Shown piece by piece: positions 1 through 7,307 of a stretch of 35,897 nucleotides of DNA. Origin of the DNA: Saprospiraceae bacterium (lineage in GTDB: Bacteria > Bacteroidota > Bacteroidia > Chitinophagales > Saprospiraceae); the NCBI GenBank assembly GCA_030728245.1, contig JANQZX010000030.1, positions 3,282 through 39,178 on the forward strand. The letters run 5' to 3'. The notes beneath the pieces were generated by a model. That model was given only the letters and a program-made list of their open reading frames with translations, was not told the DNA's origin and did not search any database. The position numbers and the translations under genes are program-made. Numbering within the stretch: position 1 is the stretch's first letter; the number at the start of each line of letters is the position of its first letter.

Positions 1-5
1 ATTTT

Positions 6-37
6 AATATGTCCAAATTTTTAAAAGTGGACATATT
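6..37. promoter_or_regulatory. Perfect inverted repeat, putative activator site, copy A
   Basis: A 10-base perfect inverted repeat: AATATGTCCA at 6-15 and TGGACATATT at 28-37, separated by 12 AT-rich bases. The same TGTCC-N14-GGACA core recurs at 570-593. In both places it lies 45 bases upstream of a TATTTTTG promoter element. Its centre would sit near -66 relative to the predicted start, a usual place for an activator rather than a repressor. The binding protein is unknown. This is inference from symmetry and conserved spacing. Confidence 0.5.
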
Positions 38-73
38 ATGCATAAAAAATGGCTTAATGCTTGAACAGTTGTT

Positions 74-81
74 TATTTTTG
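74..81 (+). promoter_or_regulatory. Candidate -7 element TATTTTTG of small RNA unit A
   Basis: TATTTTTG matches the Bacteroidota -7 consensus TAnnTTTG exactly and is preceded by TTG two bases upstream, as in copy B (TTGnnTATTTTTG). No TTG is found at the usual -33 distance, which fits an activator-dependent promoter using the inverted repeat at 6-37. The predicted start is near base 88. Confidence 0.5.
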
Positions 82-87
82 GTTTAT

Positions 88-180
88 CAAATTTTAAGAT
101 AGATTAATAATAATTCTAAGATATTTAACTGGGAGTAATTTTAAAGGAGGGAGACATTTTGTCTTACCTCCTTTTTTGTT
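88..180 (+). ncRNA. Candidate small RNA A (duplicated unit)
   Basis: The predicted transcript is about 93 nt, running from the TATTTTTG promoter to the terminator at 143-180. Its 3' two-thirds (118-182) repeat at 671-735 with one substitution and one single-base indel, while its 5' end differs between copies. The shared single-stranded block is 118-142 (core AACTGGGAGTAATTTT), just 5' of the hairpin; this is where a pairing seed could be. No open reading frame of note lies inside. I do not recognise the family. It could alternatively be a repeated element carrying only a terminator. The start position is inferred and the 3' end is better supported. Confidence 0.45.
143..180 (+). terminator. 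Rho-independent terminator of small RNA A
   Basis: A hairpin pairs AAAGGAGG at 143-150 with CCTCCTTT at 167-174, with an inner AGAC/GTCT stem and a TTTT loop, followed by TTTTTTGTTTT. The T tract lies on the + strand only, so it terminates rightward transcription. Confidence 0.75.
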
Positions 181-184
181 TTCT

Positions 185-569
185 TAATATTATTAATGCT
201 AGTTTATGGAATGCTAAAAACTTGATAATCAGCTAAATAAAATTATAAGAAAGTTATATTTTGAGCTTAACTTGTTAATTTTGGGTGAGTTAAATGCAAA
301 AATTTCCCAATCAGTCAAAAATGCAACAGAGCAAGGTTATTAAAAATATCTCTGAAGCGGGTGAATATTGATTTGAGTCAAATAACTCAACAAGGTTATT
401 ATTTTCTTGAAATTAATGCAAGTTGGGAAGTATATCAGTTTAAACGGATAGAAAATAAGATAAACACAGGAATAAAATTGGTATGATAATTTGATCCGAA
501 AATGTATTTAGTTATTAATTCTAGTTTGGCTGCTTTGATTCCTTGTTCAATTATTTACAGAATTTTATT
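185..569. other. Non-coding AT-rich spacer between the two repeated units
   Basis: I see no convincing gene on either strand in these 385 bases: all frames are broken by frequent stops and no domain is recognisable. One short direct repeat is present, CAAGGTTATTA at 332-342 and 391-401. The stretch could be the remnant of decayed sequence between two duplicated small RNA units, but nothing identifies it as a known insertion sequence. Confidence 0.5.
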
Positions 570-593
570 TGTCCTGATATTAAAAAGTGGACA
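570..593. promoter_or_regulatory. Inverted repeat, putative activator site, copy B
   Basis: TGTCC at 570-574 and GGACA at 589-593 are spaced exactly as in the copy at 10-33. The right half (AAAAGTGGACATATT) is nearly identical between copies, while the left half keeps only the TGTCC core. The distance to TATTTTTG (45 bases) is the same as in copy A. The conserved geometry amid diverged flanks argues for a protein-binding site. Confidence 0.45.
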
Positions 594-633
594 TATTGTT
601 TCTTTAGAATCAATATTACTGCCTAAAATTGAC

Positions 634-641
634 TATTTTTG
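634..641 (+). promoter_or_regulatory. Candidate -7 element TATTTTTG of small RNA unit B
   Basis: An exact TAnnTTTG match with TTG two bases upstream, as in unit A. No -33 TTG is seen at the usual distance. The predicted start is near 648. Confidence 0.5.
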
Positions 642-647
642 ACTCAT

Positions 648-735
648 TAAGCAAGAAAAAATTTAATTTAAAGATATTTAACTGGGAGTAATTTTTAAGG
701 AGGGAGACATTTGTCTTACCTCCTTTTTTGTTTCT
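648..735 (+). ncRNA. Candidate small RNA B (duplicated unit)
   Basis: The predicted transcript is about 88 nt, from the promoter at 634-641 to the T tract ending near 732-735. Positions 671-735 nearly equal 118-182, whereas the upstream 5' segment is unlike copy A. The 3' end overlaps the last codons of the convergent haloperoxidase-type gene (stop codon at 716-718), so the two transcripts share about 20 antisense bases. Family unknown. As with copy A, the start is inferred from the promoter match. Confidence 0.45.
697..732 (+). terminator. Rho-independent terminator of small RNA B
   Basis: AAGGAGG at 697-703 pairs with CCTCCTT at 719-725, with an inner AGAC/GTCT stem, followed by TTTTTTG. 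The T tract is on the + strand. The hairpin overlaps the 3' end of the minus-strand gene ending at 716, and no comparable T tract exists for that strand. Confidence 0.75.
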
Positions 736-2020
736 CCAATAAGTGTAGATGAGATTTCAATCGATTGGTTACAAATTGACCCACTTGTTTACCTTGCCAT
801 ATTCCCTGTTCTATGGCATCACGAAAATGAATACCTCCATATAGTCTTGACATGGACGCCTCCAAGGCGGCTTCAGAGAAAGAGCCGAAGGAGCGCACAG
901 GTAGTCCGAATTCGACTTCTACATCGTCATCAAAAGGAAATGAATCTCCAAAAATTTTAATTAAAACAATGGAGGCCGCAGATGAAGCCACACTGTGACC
1001 TGACAGGTATTCGGGAAATGGAGGTGTCTGTAGAATAGGTTTCCACGATTTATCTATGAATTCGCGAATGGTTGTCTCTGGCCGAACCCGATGACTCCTG
1101 TATTTTTCATCCCAACAAGCAATAAACGCATCATGTAAGGTCATGGCAACTAAGTTATGAATTAAGGCGGTTTCTTCAATAGATCGCTTTTCTTTTTTAC
1201 AGGCAATACCCGTTATGCCGATCCAATGTCCACCCGGGGATATTTTTTTAGTACCAAATTCAACATGACCAATCTGGGAAATATGATAGGGGTTACAGTC
1301 CCAGAAATTAGCTATGGCCTCTTTTTCTTTATCTTTGGAACGCACAATGTCATACACTTCCTTTAAAAGGAGATAAAAAGGCGCATTTTTATCCATATTA
1401 AAGGGAATAGGGGGTAGAGGTACAAATTGATTGGCCGAATCAAGTACTAAAGGCGAAATGCTATTCCAGTGTGGCTCAACCGGAGGCATGAACGCTGGTC
1501 CGGTAGGTTGCCAAAATCCTGAACCTCGCTTTGGGGTGTACCGTTTTAGATTGTTTAATTGAAGGAATCCATCTTTCATGGCCATTGAAACGACCTCGCC
1601 AACAATCTGGTCAATAACTTGTAAGATGGGCTTAGGCAGGGATTTTGATAAAGAATCAATTTCTGGTAAAAGAGTTCCCCCTGATGGCAGCAGCGCAGCA
1701 GCCGTTTTCCACATACCTAAAATAATCCCGTTTATTACCTCTTTTTCTTTGGTTAGGCCTCTAGGAAATGATGTTTTGGATTTACTTATTTTGCCGATAG
1801 TATGAAAATGGTCAGGACGCAAGGCAACAACTACCTCATAAGAGGAAAGGGTCGTATAGGCGTAATAACGTGACGCAGCAACAGGGGAAGTCACATCATT
1901 TACCATAATATCGGTAACTTTTTTTAGGGCGGAAACATATATATCTGCCTTATCTGGATTATTTGCGCTTGAATATGACAGGCAGCTAAGAAAAAGGAAA
2001 GGTAAATAAAGCCACTTCAT
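716..2020 (-). CDS. Vanadium-dependent haloperoxidase-type PAP2 family protein, secreted
   Basis: This 434-residue protein belongs to the PAP2/vanadium haloperoxidase superfamily. Family members use the same pocket either to bind vanadate (halide oxidation by peroxide) or as acid phosphatases. All vanadate/phosphate-binding residues are visible in the right order: Lys306 and Arg313-Pro314 (K-x6-RP), Ser340-Gly341-His342, then Arg392 and His398 (R-x5-H). The spacings match those known for vanadium chloroperoxidase. A hydrophobic N-terminus (residues 1-19) looks like a Sec signal peptide, with cleavage probably after SSA, so the enzyme should be exported. It starts 8 bases after the VCBS gene, as its operon partner. 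Its last codons are encoded inside the duplicated terminator block at 697-735. Whether it is a haloperoxidase or a phosphatase cannot be told from sequence alone. Confidence 0.88.
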   Translation of the reverse strand: MKWLYLPFLFLSCLSYSSANNPDKADIYVSALKKVTDIMVNDVTSPVAASRYYAYTTLSSYEVVVALRPDHFHTIGKISKSKTSFPRGLTKEKEVINGIILGMWKTAAALLPSGGTLLPEIDSLSKSLPKPILQVIDQIVGEVVSMAMKDGFLQLNNLKRYTPKRGSGFWQPTGPAFMPPVEPHWNSISPLVLDSANQFVPLPPIPFNMDKNAPFYLLLKEVYDIVRSKDKEKEAIANFWDCNPYHISQIGHVEFGTKKISPGGHWIGITGIACKKEKRSIEETALIHNLVAMTLHDAFIACWDEKYRSHRVRPETTIREFIDKSWKPILQTPPFPEYLSGHSVASSAASIVLIKIFGDSFPFDDDVEVEFGLPVRSFGSFSEAALEASMSRLYGGIHFRDAIEQGIWQGKQVGQFVTNRLKSHLHLLEKQKRR

Positions 2021-2028
2021 ATTGCTAT

Positions 2029-5000
2029 TTAATTTGATGTTTTTAGAATCAATGGGGATTGGTTGTTAATGCCAATCAGAACTACTTTGGATTTATCTAA
2101 TCTTTGAATCGATTTTAAACTTCTGACGGCCCCTTTTATACTTAAACCCGATGTTAATTGTGGAAGGTAAGTGAAGGAAGCGTTTTTTCCTGAACCTTTT
2201 AATAAAACCCCATAATTAGCATCTGTTTTCCCAATTCTTATGCGGGTATATTCTACATTCCCTGCCAGTAAAATATCTAATGATCCATCCCCATCAAAAT
2301 CCTCCGTTAAAATGGCATGAACAGGAGAAAAGTTTGCTTCAGCAGGTAAACTTCTTGGAACGAATCGCCCATTAACATTTTCAAGCCAGATAGTTTCTAA
2401 AGTATTGACCTCTAATTTGGGACTTTTCGACAATTGGTCAGGGGTAAATATATTTTGTATGGTCACATTAGCATAAGAATCATAGGTGACAAACTTTTTT
2501 CTTAAACCTACCATTTGATCTGTCATTTCGTCCCTGGTTGAAAAGGGATAGGAAATTCCATCCATATAATAACACAGGACAGGATCTATAAAACCGTTTT
2601 TATCAAAATCGTCATAATATAGCTCAATGGGTTCTTTTTCAGAAGCTTTGCATGGGGCATTCAATCCCCAATTGCCGGCAATCAGGTCTTTGTCTCCGTC
2701 TCCATCCAGGTCAGCTGCATGTAATATGTTCCACCATCCTTTTAACGGGCTGGATAACACCTCGTTTGAAATATCTTGACATTCTCCATTTTTAAAAGAA
2801 AAATATTGGATAGAGGTCCATTCACCGCAAACAACTAATTCTGACTGCCCGTCCATATCGATATCCAAAGCCAACGCATGGGTAATCATACCCAGTTGTT
2901 TACGCCACTTGATGGTGAAAGATCCTTTTCCATCATTTTCTAACCATATACTTTCCGGAGCATAAGGGTATTTACCTTGTTCTACGCGTGCGCCAACAAA
3001 TAAATCAATATCACCATCGAGGTCGAAATCCAGGGGTACAACGACGGAGCCAGAAAATGATATATCGGGTAGGGTTCCCGCCGGGGCAGTAAAAAACAGA
3101 CCGCCCTGATTTAAATACAGACGATCTTTTAAAGGTAATCCTGAATCTGTGTCTCCATAACCCCCTGATACAACATAGAGATCGAGATCTTTATCTCCAT
3201 CGGCATCAAAGAATGTAGCATACGTGTCTTCGTAGCCCGCATCGGCCAATAAGGCAGGTTGATTTGTTGGAATGAACTGACCATTTTTCAACTGTATAAA
3301 AATATTTCCAGCCTGCCCTTCTGGTCCACAAATATAAAAATCTTCCAAACCATCACCATTTATATCCCCAACGGCCGTTTCTGGACCATGGTAGGATATC
3401 ATGTTGGGGATGAGCGGCTGTACTTTGAAATCATTAACCATCAACTCTTTATGCTTGTAATTTAGAGTGTCAGGAATGGAATTGAAAATAGAAGTTGTTT
3501 TGGTCAGACTCCCTTTTTGTGGTTGGGTAGTGATGGAATCAGTAAAAAAATAGGTTTTATTTATTTGTACATTTTCTTTCAGATAACTTAAATTTCCTGA
3601 AGGCCAGGCAACCTTTATGGAATCAATTTTATCACCGGACAGTCCAATATGAACGGGGCCTGACATAGATGATTGAAAGCCGTGGACCGGATTATTTTCG
3701 ACACTAAAAATGCCTTCAGGGGTATATACGATTATCTTGGCGCCTAACGCGTAGGTGTTTTTACTATTCGATGAAAGTTTAACGCGAATAAATCCTTTAG
3801 ATTTATTTTGTTCAATATTATTGTTTTTATAAATGCCGGCTGCAGCATTCATTCTGTTGAAAATAAGATCCAGGTCTCCGTCATTATCTAAATCTGCATA
3901 AGCAGCACCGTGAGCATAATCGGCACCAGTTAAACCCCAATCTACCGTACGATCTTTGAAGAAAAATCCTCCCTCATTCTCAAATATAAAATTTTGGAGA
4001 GGTGTAGATTTGATAGATTGAAGTAAGCCAAACATTTTATCATCGGTATTACCTTGAAGATGTTTAAGGCGCTCATTCGCGTAAAATTTTATAAAATCGC
4101 GATTAATCATATCTCTGCCGTAACCATTTGTCACAAAAAGGTCCTTTTTTCCATCATTATTGTAATCGGCCAAGAGAGCTGACCAGCTCCAATCTGTATT
4201 AGAAATGCCAGCTAATTGTCCGATTTCACTAAATGTACCATTGCCATTATTTAAGTGAAGCATATTTCGCATGAGTTGATGATGGAATCCATTATCAACG
4301 GTGTTGTTATAAACTTCAAAATTATCGGGCGCATAGAGTAGTTTTTGTCTTTTATTGTCTTTTGGAAGCATATCAAGAGTGAAAATATCTTGCCAGCCAT
4401 CATTATTAATATCTGCAATATCGAGACCCATCGAAAAATTGGAAATATGGGGTATTTGTTCTTTAAGAACTTCTCTGAAAGTTCCATTTTGGTTGTTAAG
4501 GTAGAGATAATCCTCTTCGACATAATCATTTGAAACATAGATATCCTGCCAGCCGTCCCCATCTATGTCAGAAACGTTAAGGCCTAGTCCATATCCTAAT
4601 GGGTTCGATTTAATACCCGCTTGTTGGGTAATATTATGAAAAATGCCATTGCGATTTTCATAAAGCCGATCGCCTGCATCGGGATCTATCTGATTTTTCA
4701 AAAAAGCGGCATCAAAATTTCGAAATTGCTTAATGTTATGATTCAAAATGTAGGCATCAAGGTCACCATCCTTATCCATGTCAAAAAAGGCAGCCATAGT
4801 GGTGTGTCCCGGGTCAGCCAGTCCCACTTCAAAGGCCTTTTCAGTGAAGGTCAAGTCCTTATTGTTGATGTATAAAAGATTTTTTCTTTTTTCCGGAGGT
4901 ACATTCCCTGATTGACAAAGATAAATATCGAGCCAGCCATCTCCATTGACATCAGCTACAGATACCCCGGTGGCCCAACCTGTATTGGGAAGAATACCTG

Positions 5001-5316
5001 CTTTCTTTGTGATGTCTTCAAATTGGAAATTTCCTTTATTCAGATATAATTTATGTTGGCTGATATTGGAGCTGAAAAAAATATCGATAAGCCCATCCTT
5101 ATTAAAATCACCGACGCCTACACCCCCGCCATTATAGAAGTATTCATAAGTAATAATATTCAACGCAGGTGTTTCAGGAAGGGTATTTTCGAAAGTTATG
5201 CCAGTCGAAGAAGAAGGCATTGCCTGAAATAAAGATTGGGCATTGCTACTTTTTCCCAAAAAAAAGGATAAACCTAATATAAAAGGAAGTGGAATGGACA
5301 TTGAAAATCGTTTCAT
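2029..5316 (-). CDS. Secreted ASPIC/UnbV and VCBS/FG-GAP repeat protein (CRTAC1-like)
   Basis: A 1095-residue exported protein with a signal peptide ending near SSNAQ (residue 27). About 14 calcium-binding loops of the DxDxDGxxD type are visible, for example at residues 70, 122, 180, 250, 302, 384, 475 and 651. They mark FG-GAP/VCBS repeats that fold as beta-propeller blades in two groups. Between the groups, residues about 523-590 fit the ASPIC/UnbV domain (GAKIIVYTPEG, SGPVHIGLS, KVAWPSG). Such proteins are extracellular or surface-bound; their ligands are mostly unknown. The downstream haloperoxidase-type gene follows after 8 bases, so the two are probably co-transcribed. Upstream lies a 390-base repeat-rich spacer. 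No C-terminal sorting domain is recognisable. The domain call is secure; the role is not. Confidence 0.9.
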   Translation of the reverse strand: MKRFSMSIPLPFILGLSFFLGKSSNAQSLFQAMPSSSTGITFENTLPETPALNIITYEYFYNGGGVGVGDFNKDGLIDIFFSSNISQHKLYLNKGNFQFEDITKKAGILPNTGWATGVSVADVNGDGWLDIYLCQSGNVPPEKRKNLLYINNKDLTFTEKAFEVGLADPGHTTMAAFFDMDKDGDLDAYILNHNIKQFRNFDAAFLKNQIDPDAGDRLYENRNGIFHNITQQAGIKSNPLGYGLGLNVSDIDGDGWQDIYVSNDYVEEDYLYLNNQNGTFREVLKEQIPHISNFSMGLDIADINNDGWQDIFTLDMLPKDNKRQKLLYAPDNFEVYNNTVDNGFHHQLMRNMLHLNNGNGTFSEIGQLAGISNTDWSWSALLADYNNDGKKDLFVTNGYGRDMINRDFIKFYANERLKHLQGNTDDKMFGLLQSIKSTPLQNFIFENEGGFFFKDRTVDWGLTGADYAHGAAYADLDNDGDLDLIFNRMNAAAGIYKNNNIEQNKSKGFIRVKLSSNSKNTYALGAKIIVYTPEGIFSVENNPVHGFQSSMSGPVHIGLSGDKIDSIKVAWPSGNLSYLKENVQINKTYFFTDSITTQPQKGSLTKTTSIFNSIPDTLNYKHKELMVNDFKVQPLIPNMISYHGPETAVGDINGDGLEDFYICGPEGQAGNIFIQLKNGQFIPTNQPALLADAGYEDTYATFFDADGDKDLDLYVVSGGYGDTDSGLPLKDRLYLNQGGLFFTAPAGTLPDISFSGSVVVPLDFDLDGDIDLFVGARVEQGKYPYAPESIWLENDGKGSFTIKWRKQLGMITHALALDIDMDGQSELVVCGEWTSIQYFSFKNGECQDISNEVLSSPLKGWWNILHAADLDGDGDKDLIAGNWGLNAPCKASEKEPIELYYDDFDKNGFIDPVLCYYMDGISYPFSTRDEMTDQMVGLRKKFVTYDSYANVTIQNIFTPDQLSKSPKLEVNTLETIWLENVNGRFVPRSLPAEANFSPVHAILTEDFDGDGSLDILLAGNVEYTRIRIGKTDANYGVLLKGSGKNASFTYLPQLTSGLSIKGAVRSLKSIQRLDKSKVVLIGINNQSPLILKTSN

Positions 5317-5406
5317 AGATTTGGCTAGACTTGATTATCAAAACCTAAAAATAGAACTTTTTAATGAACCCTACCTCATATTTTAATAGGTATATTGGAG
5401 AAAGTG

Positions 5407-5501
5407 TTATCGCAAGGCGCAAATGGTATAATGAAAACATTTATTATCGCAAGGCACAAATGGTACAATGAAAACATTTATTATCGCAAGGCGCAAAATG
5501 G
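5407..5501. repeat. Tandem repeat, 37-base unit, about 2.5 copies
   Basis: Unit 1 is 5407-5443, unit 2 is 5444-5480 (two substitutions) and a partial unit 3 starts at 5481 and diverges after about 17 bases. Each unit begins TTATCGCAAGGC and ends ATGAAAACATTTA. It lies about 90-185 bases upstream of the ASPIC/UnbV gene start. The GCAAGGCGCAAA core resembles GCAAAG-rich dispersed repeats that I recall from other Bacteroidota genomes, but that link is unverified. Confidence 0.85.
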
Positions 5502-5610
5502 CCATAAACATGTGACCCCTCCGGGGTCAGGACAAAAATAAACCGACCCCGGAGGGGTCGCATATTTCTAGCAACAAAAATAAACCGATCCCGGAGGAGT
5601 CGCATGTTTA
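5502..5610. repeat. Cluster of three GACCCC-type palindromic repeats
   Basis: There are three palindromes. The first is TGACCCC/GGGGTCA at 5513-5529. The second is CGACCCC/GGGGTCG at 5544-5560. The third is an imperfect copy, CGATCCC/GGAGTCG, at 5586-5602. Copies 2 and 3 share both flanks (AAAAATAAACCGA before, GTCGCAT after), and copy 1 is the same element inverted (ATAAACATG before it). This looks like a small mobile palindromic repeat family of the REP/BIME kind. The whole 5317-5706 spacer contains no protein gene. Confidence 0.8.
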
Positions 5611-5611
5611 T

Positions 5612-5643
5612 AAAAAAGAGGCTATCTGGAAAGATAGCCTCTT
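5612..5643 (-). terminator. Rho-independent terminator of susC-susD
   Basis: A perfect 12-base stem pairs AAGAGGCTATCT at 5616-5627 with AGATAGCCTCTT at 5632-5643 around a 4-base loop. On the minus strand it is followed by a run of six T. It sits about 65 bases after the susD stop codon. Confidence 0.88.
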
Positions 5644-5706
5644 CAAAATTAATAGTAAGTATTTAAAAATCAGAGATTAATAAGATAAAAATCCCTGATA
5701 TATAAT

Positions 5707-7281
5707 TTATTTACCACCATCCCACCAAACGCGGGTAGAGAATTTATCACCGCCCATACGGGTTACGGCTGCGGTAAAATTCGCTGGATTTGAACCAGCT
5801 TCATTTTCCCAATAGATTAAACGACGAGGTATAACATTACCGTCAAATGCGTTAGGATCCTTTGTTGGTACAAGCACTGGATAGCCAAGTCTTCTCCAGT
5901 TAGCATAAGATTCCATATCGTTTAAGTAAGTAGCTGCCCAAAATTCTTCTCCAATAAGACGAAGTTTATCTTCTGTTGCAGCAGCTGCAAATTTACGACC
6001 TGCGATATAAGCATCTACATCAGCAGCAGGGCGAGCAAAAGAAGCATCGAAAGCGGTCCATGCCTGAATAGCTGCTCTGGTACCATTATTGAAATGCGTT
6101 TCTGCATTGCCAGTAACCCAACCTCTCACTGCAGCCTCAGCAGAAAGTAATTCTGTTTCAGCATAAGAAATAAGGTAGTATGGGTCTTCCCAATCCATGT
6201 ACTTTATGTTTAACATGGAGAACATACGCGTACCGACACCAGCTGTTTGGAATTTTGCCTTATTGTCAGCAGAAAGAACATTAAGTAGTGTTGAACTAGT
6301 GTAACCGTTTGGTAAACCTATAGCTGAAGCAGGATTTACATCCCAGGTAGAAGAAACCTCTGGATTTCCTGTTCCACCTGTAACGATCATCAAACGAGGA
6401 TCATTATTAGCTTTCATCCAGTTTACAAAAGTTTCACTCACTTTACAGTCTCTTGAATACTTGTAAGTATTCCAGTATCCGTCATTTAAACCGTTACGGT
6501 TATGACCTTGAGGGCCATTTAAATATTTGATGGTACCGTTATCAGCATTTGAAGAGAAGGTTCCAGAAGCGTAAGCTTCAGCAAAAATGGCTTTACCAGT
6601 ATTTGCATCAACTTTTTGCATTCTCATGGCAGCACGCATAAGGAGAGCATTGGCAAATTTTTTCCATTTTGCAATATCACCATTGTAAACTACATCCTGG
6701 GCACCAAGATTACCACCTGTTGCGCTTAATTTATCTCTCGCTGCTTTAACATCTTTCACGATAGCCGCATAAACATCCTTTTGTGATTCGTAGGCAGGAA
6801 ACCAATTTTCAGGATCCTGCAAACCATAACCAGCCTTAGTGTAAGGAATATCACCATAAAGATCTGTCATACGGTGAAGATCGAAAGCACGTAGAATGGT
6901 AGCTATGGAGTTTAAATTTGACCTAGTAGCATCAGATTTTGTTTGCTCAATAATATTTGAATAAAGGCGAACCACATCAGTAAAATGCCTTTCCATATAA
7001 GCGCCACTATACTGACCATTATAGTAGTATTTATCACCACTGAAATAACTGGCGGTAGAAGCAGTATGCTGAATCATAGTAGCAGCATAGAGCATATTTG
7101 CTCTGGTGTTTTCATATTCGCCGCCAATTCTTAAGGTAGCGGTGGTAAGTAAGAAAGCAGGATCCATAGCGGTCACTGCATTTTTGTTGGTATTTAACTC
7201 AATCAGTTTATCCTCATTACAAGCATTCAAGACGAAGAGACTTGCGAGAATAAACCCTGTTTTGACCAATTTATTTTTCAT
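5707..7281 (-). CDS. SusD/RagB-type outer membrane lipoprotein
   Basis: About 524 residues. This is the nutrient-binding surface lipoprotein that caps its TonB-dependent SusC partner. The N-terminus from the ATG at 7281 (MKNKLVKTGF) is a lipoprotein signal peptide with lipobox LNAC, giving Cys21 as the lipidated residue. The open frame extends upstream to an in-frame ATG at 7287 and a TTG at 7305; 7281 gives the most typical signal peptide. Segments such as FANALLMRAAMRM and SYAETELLSAEAA are typical of the SusD-like (SusD_2) family of TPR-rich proteins. It lies directly downstream of susC on the same strand, and a strong terminator follows. No glycoside hydrolase or regulator is adjacent, so the substrate is unknown. 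Confidence 0.93.
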   Translation of the reverse strand: MKNKLVKTGFILASLFVLNACNEDKLIELNTNKNAVTAMDPAFLLTTATLRIGGEYENTRANMLYAATMIQHTASTASYFSGDKYYYNGQYSGAYMERHFTDVVRLYSNIIEQTKSDATRSNLNSIATILRAFDLHRMTDLYGDIPYTKAGYGLQDPENWFPAYESQKDVYAAIVKDVKAARDKLSATGGNLGAQDVVYNGDIAKWKKFANALLMRAAMRMQKVDANTGKAIFAEAYASGTFSSNADNGTIKYLNGPQGHNRNGLNDGYWNTYKYSRDCKVSETFVNWMKANNDPRLMIVTGGTGNPEVSSTWDVNPASAIGLPNGYTSSTLLNVLSADNKAKFQTAGVGTRMFSMLNIKYMDWEDPYYLISYAETELLSAEAAVRGWVTGNAETHFNNGTRAAIQAWTAFDASFARPAADVDAYIAGRKFAAAATEDKLRLIGEEFWAATYLNDMESYANWRRLGYPVLVPTKDPNAFDGNVIPRRLIYWENEAGSNPANFTAAVTRMGGDKFSTRVWWDGGK

Positions 7282-7307
7282 TTGCATTAGATTAAAGTTT
7301 AACAAAA

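Noticed and set aside
1-735. The duplicated flanks as ends of an insertion sequence with the spacer as a dead transposase
   Set aside because: The copies are direct repeats, no transposase fragment is recognisable in any frame between them, and each copy looks like a complete promoter-to-terminator unit.
1578-1805. 75-codon open frame opposite the haloperoxidase-type gene
   Set aside because: It lies wholly antisense to a gene with intact catalytic motifs, and its sequence has no domain features. The same applies to other short antisense frames, such as those at 4345-4533, 4621-4875, 9688-10050, 11907-12194, 26089-26439 and 28887-29276.
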